Shown here piece by piece: positions 1-5,154 of a DNA stretch of 5,733 nt; within the stretch, counting starts at the first letter, position 1; each line of letters begins with the position of its first letter. Made by a program: the position numbers and the translations under genes. The DNA lies in contig JAHFSN010000163.1 of NCBI GenBank assembly GCA_023265735.1, forward strand, positions 1-5,733, in the 5' to 3' direction. Source of the DNA: Spirochaetaceae bacterium. Lineage in GTDB: Bacteria > Spirochaetota > Spirochaetia > JABEVK01. Under the pieces are notes generated by a model. The model was not told the DNA's origin, made no database searches, and worked only from the letters and a program-made list of their open reading frames with translations.

Positions 1-92
1 GCCCACATCTCGTCCACGTCAGCCGCCCGCGAACGGGCAGCGATCGATTTAGCGTGGTCCAGGGTGGCGGGGATCAGCTCGTAGATGGCCAT
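1..92 (-). CDS. Probable T7 gp13-like DUF2833 protein (N-terminal 30 codons; rest beyond the window)
   Basis: Only the first 30 codons are visible. They begin with ATG at 92-90 and read MAIYELIPATLDHAKSIAAR, then about ten more residues ending ADVDEMW. A short beta strand (IYELIPAT) followed by a helix with the pattern A-R-x-R-x-A-D-V-x-E is what I expect at the start of podoviral DUF2833 proteins, the family around T7 gp13. These have a GNAT-acetyltransferase-like fold and are annotated as internal virion or virion-assembly proteins. The start lies two bases after the stop of the nozzle gene, with a G-rich stretch (GGGGGG) just upstream as a possible ribosome site, so the two are probably translationally coupled. 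The position directly after a gp12-like gene matches T7 gene order and supports the call. With so few residues a different GNAT-like phage protein is possible, and no catalytic function should be assumed. Confidence 0.55.
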   Translation of the reverse strand, partial: MAIYELIPATLDHAKSIAARSRAADVDEMW

Positions 93-94
93 GC

Positions 95-2533
95 TCAACC
101 CCCCACCGCGAATTCAGGGATAATCCCGGTGATGGTGATGGGAAGCGGGTAGGGCTGACGGATGCAGACCCGGCCGTTGTTGGACCAGGTGGTGGGGATC
201 CGCTGGATAACGAGACCGGAGACGAGGGGGACGGGTAGGTCCACCGATCCCGGGGTCCGTTCCTTGTGCTCAGCCAGGTGATCGAAATCCCGGCCGACGA
301 ACAGGCCCCGGGACTCCAGCAGCTGGACGGAAACGGCGGCGATGTTCTTTTTCTTGGCGGCGATGGTCTCCTGGCCCGAGATGACCAGGTCCAGGGTCTC
401 CAGGTCGGGCAGGTAAGGCAGCCCCAGGGAGAGAAACCGTGCTGGGCGCTGCGGGTAGATTTTCCCGCCGGCCACAACTTGGGAGGCTTCCACATTGCCG
501 TCGGCCAGAATGGAGACCTGCTTACCCTCCAGGTGGTCGGCGCCGGTGATGGTGCCCCGGGCCCAGGCCCAGTCCGCCCGAGCGACGCCCCGGAACTCTG
601 CCGGCAGGGTCTCCACCAGGACACCCTGGGCGGTCGTAGTGCTGGTCACCGCGTTGATGACCAGGGTGTAGGCCCTTTGGGAAGCATCCTCGAAGACCAG
701 GGCATCCTCAAGATCGGTGCCGCCCGGGAACGCGAAAATGGGATCGGAGGCCTCCACGTCCAGGGTCTCTCCCTCCGCCCAGGCGGTACCGCCAGTGAGG
801 GTGATGGTGGTGGGGGTCGTATTGCGGCCGTCGAAGGAGAGGCCCGAATCCATGAAAAGTGAGGTGCGGATATCGGTGATCTTCCGGGTCTCCATGCGCT
901 CGATGTAGCGGCGGGTCTGCCCGTTGACGGTGCGCCTGACGACCACGTACAGGGCATCCTCATCCCCCTCGGAAACGCAGGCCACGGATTCAAAGGCCCC
1001 ATCGGTGTCGTGGTGAGCCCAACCCAGCACCTGCTGTTCACGCACGTAGGTCATGGAAAGGAGTACCCCGTCATCCCGGACCATCCACACGGTCGACTGG
1101 GGGTTCTGCTGCCAAGCCCATTCCTGGATGGCGTTGTTCTTCACCAGGTGGGAGGCGAGGACGGTCAGGTCCTGGAGGTCGGCCCCGGTGGCCTGGCCCT
1201 CGGAGTTGATCTCGGCCCCCAGATCCCGGATCTTGTGGCCCTTGGCCTGGATGTAGAGGGCCGTGTCTCCAATCTCGAGGGGCTGGATCTGGGCGGCGCC
1301 GTTGAACCCGATGAGGCTGGGGTCGGTGTTGCCCGGCTTTAGAACAGCCTCCGTGCCGCTGTTCATGACCCATTCCGTGCCCGCGGTGAGGATCGCCATC
1401 CTCCGGAGGGACAGAAGGGCCCGCACGGTGTTGACCTGGCGGGAGGCAAGCTGGAAGGTGAGGCTGTCGTTGGACTGGATGGGGCGGGATTCCCCGAAAT
1501 CAGGGTAGCTGTCGGTTCGGCTCATCCAGACCTTGGTGGGCGCCGCCGGCGTGGCCGCGAACGCCAGGCGCTGGGAGCAGTAGTTGACGCAGGCGGGGTA
1601 CCCTTGGTCGCCCGCCCAGGCGCCAAAGGCCCAGTTGGGGCTGGGGTTTGCCACCGTGGAATCAGGGATCCGGCTCAGGACCGTGGCGGTGGCGCTGAGG
1701 CCCCCGGGATCCACGGCGGTGAGTTTGGCCACGCCCCACCCGGGATGGAGGTAGAGCCAATCCACCCCGCCATCGTTCCACACGACGCCCTCTCCGGCGT
1801 GACTGGGGCGCAGGGTCCCGGTCTTTGCGGTGTTGTTGGCCTTGTAGTACTTCTCGTCGCTCCGCCGGATGTCACCGGTGTTGACGTCCTTCTCGGCTTC
1901 CCAGGGCTTCTCGAAATCCTTCTGCTCCAGGTAGAAGAGTTGCCCAACCTTACCTGCCCCGAAAATTGCGGCGGTGGAGATGAGGGTAACCACTCCCGTG
2001 GACCCAGAGGACTGGACTGTCGTTGCGGAAACCGAATTGATGTCCTGGAAGGGGCCATTCTCGTAAGCGAACGCAGCCAGGGCCCAGGCATCATGGGCCG
2101 TGCGGCTCAGGGTCATGGTGGGATGCCCGGGATGGGCGATGGTCATCACGTCCGCGTTCTGGGTGAAAGTCAGGGTCAGAAGGTCCGCCGTGGTGTAGGG
2201 CGTGACGACTTCAACGGGATCCCCGGCGTTAGGCCCAGAGGAATAGACCACCTGGCCACCATCCTTGATGACCCGGATGTAGAGGTTCCCGAATTCCAGG
2301 ATGTAGGTCTGGGTGGTGTTGAAACTGAACCCGATGAGGCGCACCTGGGAGGCATGGTCCTTCACTCCCACGATGAACCTGGTGCCGGACCGGTTCTCGA
2401 CCCCCCCGTCTGCCAGCGGCCGCCAGTTCCGGCAGGTCCTCAGGGCGCTCTGGTACCAGGGAAGGTCCACCCTCGAATAGAGACTGGGCGAGATCTCCCC
2501 GCGGGAGAAGGAGGACTGCAGAAGCTGGGTCAT
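95..2533 (-). CDS. Tail tubular protein B / tail nozzle protein (T7 gp12-like)
   Basis: This 812-residue protein is close in length to T7 gp12 (about 790 residues), which forms the distal nozzle of the short tail beneath the gp11 adaptor ring. The N-terminus (residues 7-54) carries the family signature: SSFSRGEISPSLYSRVDL, a helix ending in TCRNW, then GGVENRSGTRFI. Further conserved-looking blocks are GYP...QRLAFAATPA..KVWMSRTDSYPDF (about 311-346), the DSLTFQLASRQVN segment (356-368), GTEWVM (385-390) and DLTVLASHLV...EWAWQQNPQSTVWMVRDDGVLLSMTY (455-496). They continue with W-x-HH-x-x-DG...ES (505-516), RRYIERM (541-547) and a C-terminal IRQPYPLPITITGIIPE (791-807). The start is at 2533-2531, inside an ATGA overlap with the stop of the adaptor gene. 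No separate Shine-Dalgarno is evident, which points to coupled translation and matched output of the two tail proteins. The frame is intact throughout. The variable region around 560-720 is probably beta-rich; I see no enzymatic domain in it. Confidence 0.92.
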   Translation of the reverse strand: MTQLLQSSFSRGEISPSLYSRVDLPWYQSALRTCRNWRPLADGGVENRSGTRFIVGVKDHASQVRLIGFSFNTTQTYILEFGNLYIRVIKDGGQVVYSSGPNAGDPVEVVTPYTTADLLTLTFTQNADVMTIAHPGHPTMTLSRTAHDAWALAAFAYENGPFQDINSVSATTVQSSGSTGVVTLISTAAIFGAGKVGQLFYLEQKDFEKPWEAEKDVNTGDIRRSDEKYYKANNTAKTGTLRPSHAGEGVVWNDGGVDWLYLHPGWGVAKLTAVDPGGLSATATVLSRIPDSTVANPSPNWAFGAWAGDQGYPACVNYCSQRLAFAATPAAPTKVWMSRTDSYPDFGESRPIQSNDSLTFQLASRQVNTVRALLSLRRMAILTAGTEWVMNSGTEAVLKPGNTDPSLIGFNGAAQIQPLEIGDTALYIQAKGHKIRDLGAEINSEGQATGADLQDLTVLASHLVKNNAIQEWAWQQNPQSTVWMVRDDGVLLSMTYVREQQVLGWAHHDTDGAFESVACVSEGDEDALYVVVRRTVNGQTRRYIERMETRKITDIRTSLFMDSGLSFDGRNTTPTTITLTGGTAWAEGETLDVEASDPIFAFPGGTDLEDALVFEDASQRAYTLVINAVTSTTTAQGVLVETLPAEFRGVARADWAWARGTITGADHLEGKQVSILADGNVEASQVVAGGKIYPQRPARFLSLGLPYLPDLETLDLVISGQETIAAKKKNIAAVSVQLLESRGLFVGRDFDHLAEHKERTPGSVDLPVPLVSGLVIQRIPTTWSNNGRVCIRQPYPLPITITGIIPEFAVGG

Positions 2534-3096
2534 CGGCGGGCCGTCAGGAATTCAGACTCGGGCTCGAGATCGTGCCCTTCGTTGAGGCTCTGGGCGGCCG
2601 CCATCGTCATGGCCACCCGGTACGCATTCATGGCTCCCTGGGCAAGGTCAGGTTTCACCGCCAGGGGCATGGCGATCTTGGAAGCCAGGAGGTTCACCAG
2701 GGCCTCCTGGGCCAGGGGATCCCACAGGGCGACGTTCTCAACCCGCCCGGTGTAGACCAGCTCCGCCTGTGCCAGGTCGGTGTAGATCACGCGCCTGGTG
2801 CCGTCGTTTCCGATCTCGAAGGGCGGCGCCAGGTCGCGGCGGGGGATCCGGGCCCCAGGCAGCACCAGGCTGAGGGCTTGGAGGCAGTCCGTGGGGTAGG
2901 CATAGGAAAACCCCCAGTTGCTGGGGGGATTGCCTAGGTTGGTCAGGGCCACGCGCCGGCGCGCCCAGTTCCAGGGGAAGGCCCGAAGGATCGTGTCCCG
3001 CACCTGGGCGAAGTGGGCCCTGCAGGGGATGGATTCGGTCGAGCCCTCATCGAGCTGCGAAATGGTCGCCGCGCTGCCCAGCGTCATGATCGCCAT
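2530..3096 (-). CDS. Tail tubular protein A / head-to-tail adaptor (T7 gp11-like), probably with a damaged N-terminus
   Basis: As read from ATG 3096 the protein has 188 residues, near T7 gp11 (196). This family forms a ring between the portal and the nozzle. Signatures are LGSAATISQLDEGSTES (6-22), VRDTILRAFPWNWARRRVAL (32-51), a W-x-x-x-YAYPTDCL motif (61-72), and the C-terminal block IYTDLAQAELVYTGRVENVALWDPLAQEALVNLLASKIAMPL (104-145), which is very typical. The helical end (152-172) is rich in Ala and Met. The start is the problem. ATG 3096 has no clear Shine-Dalgarno, whereas the in-frame ATG at 3123 has GGAG six bases upstream and encodes a plausible family N-terminus, but a TAA at 3108-3106 interrupts it. 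Initiation at 3096 would have to follow termination nine bases upstream, and would lose nine residues of the presumed first helix. The 3' end overlaps the nozzle gene by 4 bases (ATGA). The family call is secure; the start is not. Confidence 0.88.
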   Translation of the reverse strand: MAIMTLGSAATISQLDEGSTESIPCRAHFAQVRDTILRAFPWNWARRRVALTNLGNPPSNWGFSYAYPTDCLQALSLVLPGARIPRRDLAPPFEIGNDGTRRVIYTDLAQAELVYTGRVENVALWDPLAQEALVNLLASKIAMPLAVKPDLAQGAMNAYRVAMTMAAAQSLNEGHDLEPESEFLTARR

Positions 3097-3105
3097 GTTG
3101 CAGAG

Positions 3106-3123
3106 TTAGACGTCGGTGGCCAT
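3106..3123 (-). other. Five-codon ORF (MATDV-TAA): interrupted original start of the adaptor gene, or a leader mini-cistron
   Basis: On the minus strand, GGAG (3133-3130) and a 6-base spacer precede ATG at 3123-3121, then GCC ACC GAC GTC TAA. The frame is the same as the adaptor gene: after the stop come CTC TGC AAC and then ATG at 3096. The joined reading MATDV-stop-LCNMAIMTLGS resembles the usual start of gp11-like adaptors (MAT..., then x-x-C/L-N-x-A-L/M-x-x-L-G). This suggests that a sense codon was converted to TAA. CAA (Gln), GAA, AAA, TCA and TAC or TAT are all one substitution away. It could also be a genuine translated leader that delivers ribosomes to the restart ATG, or a sequencing error. 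Confidence 0.6.
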
Positions 3124-3141
3124 TTCACGCTCCAGAAAGGT

Positions 3142-3159
3142 GGGGGCCCGAAGGCCCCC
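3142..3159 (-). terminator. GC-rich hairpin with UUCG tetraloop, probable intrinsic terminator (T-phi-like position)
   Basis: On the minus strand the sequence is GGGGGCC-TTCG-GGCCCCC, a perfect 7-bp all-GC stem closed by the very stable C(UUCG)G tetraloop. It is followed by ACCTTTCTGG, which gives only a weak U-rich tail. It starts 7 bases after the stop codon of the preceding gene and ends just before the Shine-Dalgarno of the adaptor reading frame. The spot between head and tail genes corresponds to the T7 late terminator T-phi, between genes 10 and 11. The poor U-tract means it may terminate only partly, or act instead as a processing or mRNA-stabilising hairpin. Confidence 0.6.
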
Positions 3160-3166
3160 GGGTGGT

Positions 3167-3568
3167 TCAGATCACCGACTGGCTGCCGGTGGGGGTGGAG
3201 TCGTCCTGCATGACGGCGGGGCTGGGGGACGCGGGCTTGCGCACCATGGCGGCCTGCACGGCGGACAGGATCTTCTCCCGGCCGTTCCGAGGCACCAGGC
3301 CCCCGATATCCAGTCCACCAGCTTCGGCGAACTTCACCAGCTCCGTGGCGCTCATGGCATCCAGGCCCTTCCCTCCCTCAGGGGCCTTGGCTTCCTCTCC
3401 GACCGCAGGGGCCGGGACGGAAGGGGTTCGGGTCGGCTTGACACCTGGGCGGAGTTCTCCCACAGGCCCAAACCACTTGGCGCGGGCGCCCTCGGGAACG
3501 TCGAATTGCTGACCTTCCCGGATCCGGCGTTTCGCGTAGTAGCCCATTTCGTAGGCGATGACCTTCAT
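3167..3568 (-). CDS. Small phage head-region protein with a helix-extension-helix/Rho-N-like C-terminal segment
   Basis: This 133-residue protein is of unknown exact function. Residues 1-33 (MKVIAYEMGYYAKRRIREGQ, then a segment ending in KWF) match a pattern I associate with small phage proteins encoded between capsid and tail genes: M-K-V-x-A-x-x-x-G-Y-Y-x-x-x-R-I-R-E-G. Residues 40-67 are a Pro/Ala/Glu-rich linker. Residues 70-108 (DAMSATELVKFAEAGGLDIG, then about nine residues and REKILSAVQAAM) look like two short helices around an extended turn, as in HeH/LEM, SAP or Rho N-terminal folds. The last 20 residues are low-complexity Ser/Pro/Thr. The start at 3568 is well supported: AGGAGG at 3580-3575 with a 6-base spacer, its first A shared with the TGA stop of the cement gene. 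Position suggests a head or head-tail joining role. The HeH-like part could bind nucleic acid or protein, but this is inference. Confidence 0.75.
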   Translation of the reverse strand: MKVIAYEMGYYAKRRIREGQQFDVPEGARAKWFGPVGELRPGVKPTRTPSVPAPAVGEEAKAPEGGKGLDAMSATELVKFAEAGGLDIGGLVPRNGREKILSAVQAAMVRKPASPSPAVMQDDSTPTGSQSVI

Positions 3569-3574
3569 GGTGTT

Positions 3575-3580
3575 CCTCCT
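3575..3580 (-). promoter_or_regulatory. Strong Shine-Dalgarno (AGGAGG) overlapping the upstream stop codon
   Basis: On the minus strand the cement gene ends TGA and runs straight into GGAGGAACACC before ATG 3568. The full AGGAGG therefore begins on the last base of that stop codon. This fixes the start of the small head protein and favours coupled translation with the cement gene. Confidence 0.8.
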
Positions 3581-4020
3581 CAGATGCCGTCAGGGAGAGC
3601 CATCCAGTTGCCGGGCTCGTCGGTCAGGAAAGCGTCGATCTTGACGCCAGTCAGGGCCGCGGTGTCGACGGTGGCCCAGATGCCCAGGTACTGTTCATAG
3701 GCACCGCGGGGGAGCCGGTAGACCATGCGGTAGCCGGACACCAGGGTGGCCTTGGCGGTGGCGGGGATCGCGATGTGGGTGGTGCGGCTCGTGGCCAGGT
3801 TCGCGGTGCTGTCCGAGGCCAGCTCGAACGCGACCTTGGCGGCGCCGTTGGAGGTCACGTCGGCCGCCACCCGGATCACCAGGAACAGGTCGCTGGTGTT
3901 GCCGGGATAGGTCTTCGTCTTGCCCAGGTTGGTGACGTTGCCCATCAGGACCGAATCGGCGTTGGTGGAGGTCGGAAGGGCGGTGTCTTTGCAAAACTCG
4001 TTGAAGACGTCCATGCGCAT
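3580..4020 (-). CDS. Capsid cement protein, Bbp16 family
   Basis: This 146-residue protein resembles the Bbp16-type cement proteins of Bordetella phage BPP-1, which bind the outside of the capsid and stabilise the expanded shell. Recognisable features are a short N-terminal segment with D-V-F-N-E-F-x-x-x-T-A-L-P (4-16), then S-x-x-V-L-x-G-x-V-T-N-L (23-32). A DLFLVIRVAADVTSNGAAKVAFEL block (44-67) follows, then a C-terminal half with YRLPRGAYEQYLGIWATVDT (101-120) and VKIDAFLTDEPGNW (126-139). The predicted structure is almost all beta. The start at 4020 was chosen because AAGGA (4032-4028) lies seven bases upstream; the open frame continues to a GTG at 4071, but that extension runs through the hairpin and looks unlike protein. 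It lies 78 bases after the capsid gene, in the same capsid-cement order known from BPP-1-like phages, which strengthens the call. Confidence 0.82.
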   Translation of the reverse strand: MRMDVFNEFCKDTALPTSTNADSVLMGNVTNLGKTKTYPGNTSDLFLVIRVAADVTSNGAAKVAFELASDSTANLATSRTTHIAIPATAKATLVSGYRMVYRLPRGAYEQYLGIWATVDTAALTGVKIDAFLTDEPGNWMALPDGI

Positions 4021-4059
4021 GATGATTTCCTTGTAGTGAAAAGGTTCATGAAGGGGGGT

Positions 4060-4084
4060 GGGCCCGGCCACGATGACCGGGCCC
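4060..4084 (-). terminator. Strong hairpin between capsid and cement genes (terminator-like without U-tract)
   Basis: The minus strand reads GGGCCCGGTC-ATCGT-GGCCGGGCCC, a 10-bp stem with one G-U wobble and a 5-base loop. It begins 14 bases after the capsid stop codon. It is followed by ACCCCCC rather than a run of T, so classic intrinsic termination would be weak. It could slow polymerase, protect the 3' end of capsid mRNA from exonucleases, or be a processing site. All would favour capsid over cement output. The function is inferred from structure and position only. Confidence 0.45.
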
Positions 4085-4098
4085 GAATCACGTCAGGT

Positions 4099-5103
4099 TC
4101 AGATGCCGGCCTCGGTCGAGAGGATGGAGTCGCAGCGGCGGATGGGAATGCCCCGGAAGCGGGTGAGCATCTTGCCCTGGGCGTCCTCGATCGTGGTAAA
4201 GCCCATGTTGGCCTTCTCCATGGCCTGCTGGTCGAACATTTCCAGGGTGTCCCGGTTGGCGTAGAAGGCAGGCCTGCAGGCGTTGAGGTTGGGGATACGC
4301 CGCATGGCCTTGGCCATCAGGCGCGCCAGCACGGGGCCGGTGGTCCCGGAAGCGACGCAGTCCTCGAGGTCGAAGTTGATGCGCACGACGTAGCGCCAGT
4401 CGGCCACGGACAAGCCGCACTGCCACTGGAAGTATTCCACGTGGGCTTCCATGAGGCCGGTGGTGCCGTCTGGGTTGGTCACCGGGACGGTGAGGATGCC
4501 CTTGTAGTCCCGGGTGAGGCCCATCTTGGAGCCCTTGGGGAAGATGCCCTGGACCTTGCCTAGGGCCCAGCCGATGAGCCAGACCGAGGTGTTGTCGTTG
4601 TTGTCGGGAGTGGCGGCATCCGTGATGATGTTGCAACCGTTCTCCAGGGACTGGTCGGCGTACCGGGGAGCGAAGCCGGTGAACTCCTCGGGGTTGGTGG
4701 ACTCGTTCGCGTAGAAGAGCGAGGAGGAGAATTCCTGGTTGATGCCTTCGAGCTTCAGGGAGCTCTGGAGGAGCATGAAGGCGGCGGTGTTGCCGTTGAG
4801 CTCGGCGACCTGCTTGTCGACCTGGAAGTAGTCCGCCAGGGTTCCGCAGGTTTCGATGACGGAGACGACCTTCCCGAAGGAGGGGGCGATGCCCTGGTTC
4901 ATCTTGCGCCAGGTGGGGGTGGGCAGAGCGAACTGGGAGTTGGTCTTGTGACCGAGGGTGCTGTTGGCTTCGCCCCAGACCATGTCATCCAGGATCTCGT
5001 TCTGCTGCGCGAGGATGTCGACCACCGGGGCGATGTTGCCGGCGTCGTCCATCGCGGCCAGGTGGTCTTTCATGGTGGGGTAGAGGGTGGAAAGCGTGCT
5101 CAT
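4099..5103 (-). CDS. Major capsid protein, epsilon15 gp7 / BPP-1 Bbp17 type (HK97 fold)
   Basis: At 334 residues it is very near the roughly 330-335 residues of epsilon15 gp7 and its relatives, which build T=7 icosahedral shells with the HK97 fold. Family-like blocks in order are VVDILAQQNEILDDMVWGEAN (27-47), a GH-x-T segment leading to LPTPTWRKMNQGIAPSFGK (60-78), and IETCGTLADYFQVDKQVAELNGN (83-105). Next come INQEFSSSLFYANESTNPEEF (121-141), GFAPRYAD (143-150), DNTSVWLIGWALGKVQGIFPKGSKMGL (170-196) and YFQWQCGLSVADWRYVVRINFDL (224-246). The C-terminal half (252-334) carries the conserved-looking Y-A-N-R-x-T-L-E-M-F segment (281-290). GGAG at 5113-5110 with a 6-base spacer supports the start at 5103. 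The gene lies 51 bases after the scaffold gene and before the cement gene, as expected for a head-assembly operon. No frameshift or internal protease site is apparent. Confidence 0.93.
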   Translation of the reverse strand: MSTLSTLYPTMKDHLAAMDDAGNIAPVVDILAQQNEILDDMVWGEANSTLGHKTNSQFALPTPTWRKMNQGIAPSFGKVVSVIETCGTLADYFQVDKQVAELNGNTAAFMLLQSSLKLEGINQEFSSSLFYANESTNPEEFTGFAPRYADQSLENGCNIITDAATPDNNDNTSVWLIGWALGKVQGIFPKGSKMGLTRDYKGILTVPVTNPDGTTGLMEAHVEYFQWQCGLSVADWRYVVRINFDLEDCVASGTTGPVLARLMAKAMRRIPNLNACRPAFYANRDTLEMFDQQAMEKANMGFTTIEDAQGKMLTRFRGIPIRRCDSILSTEAGI

Positions 5104-5154
5104 GAGGATCTCCGAAAGGGCCGGGTTGTGCCGGCAAAGGAGGTTTCTGGTTAA
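5104..5154 (-). promoter_or_regulatory. Capsid gene leader with Shine-Dalgarno and a possible Shine-Dalgarno-masking hairpin
   Basis: This 51-base gap holds the capsid Shine-Dalgarno GGAG (5113-5110). Upstream on the same strand is a small hairpin, GCCGG-CACAAC-CCGGC (5135-5120). Just before it lies ACCTCCTTT (5144-5136), whose CTCC (5142-5139) can pair with the GGAG across the hairpin. That would give a two-part stem capable of partly hiding the ribosome site. The outer stem has only 4 bp, so it may be marginal. I see no convincing promoter here. Confidence 0.35.

Noticed and set aside
266..862. Plus-strand open frame of 198 codons opposite the end of the nozzle gene
   Set aside because: Same antisense-shadow pattern; the minus-strand frame carries the conserved nozzle blocks across this stretch.
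1604..2755. Long plus-strand open frame (383 codons) antisense to the nozzle gene
   Set aside because: It lies opposite strongly recognisable nozzle and adaptor genes, its translation is Gly/Pro/Val-rich with no recognisable motif, and long antisense frames are expected in GC-rich coding DNA.
3097..3166. A promoter between the head and tail genes
   Set aside because: The 70-base gap is taken up by the hairpin, the Shine-Dalgarno and the broken start. No -35/-10 pair or repeated phage-polymerase promoter motif could be recognised.
3580..4071. Longer version of the cement protein starting at a GTG at 4071
   Set aside because: The extra 17 codons run through the hairpin and have no ribosome site at their start, while ATG 4020 has AAGGA at proper spacing and begins with family-like sequence.
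3775..4563. Plus-strand open frame of 262 codons opposite the cement and capsid genes
   Set aside because: Low-complexity Gly/His/Val-rich translation, no ribosome site and no family resemblance. It is a shadow of two confident genes.
4099..5103. A programmed frameshift making a long capsid form, as in T7 gene 10
   Set aside because: I see no slippery run near the capsid stop, and the downstream sequence is a hairpin followed by a separately initiated gene.
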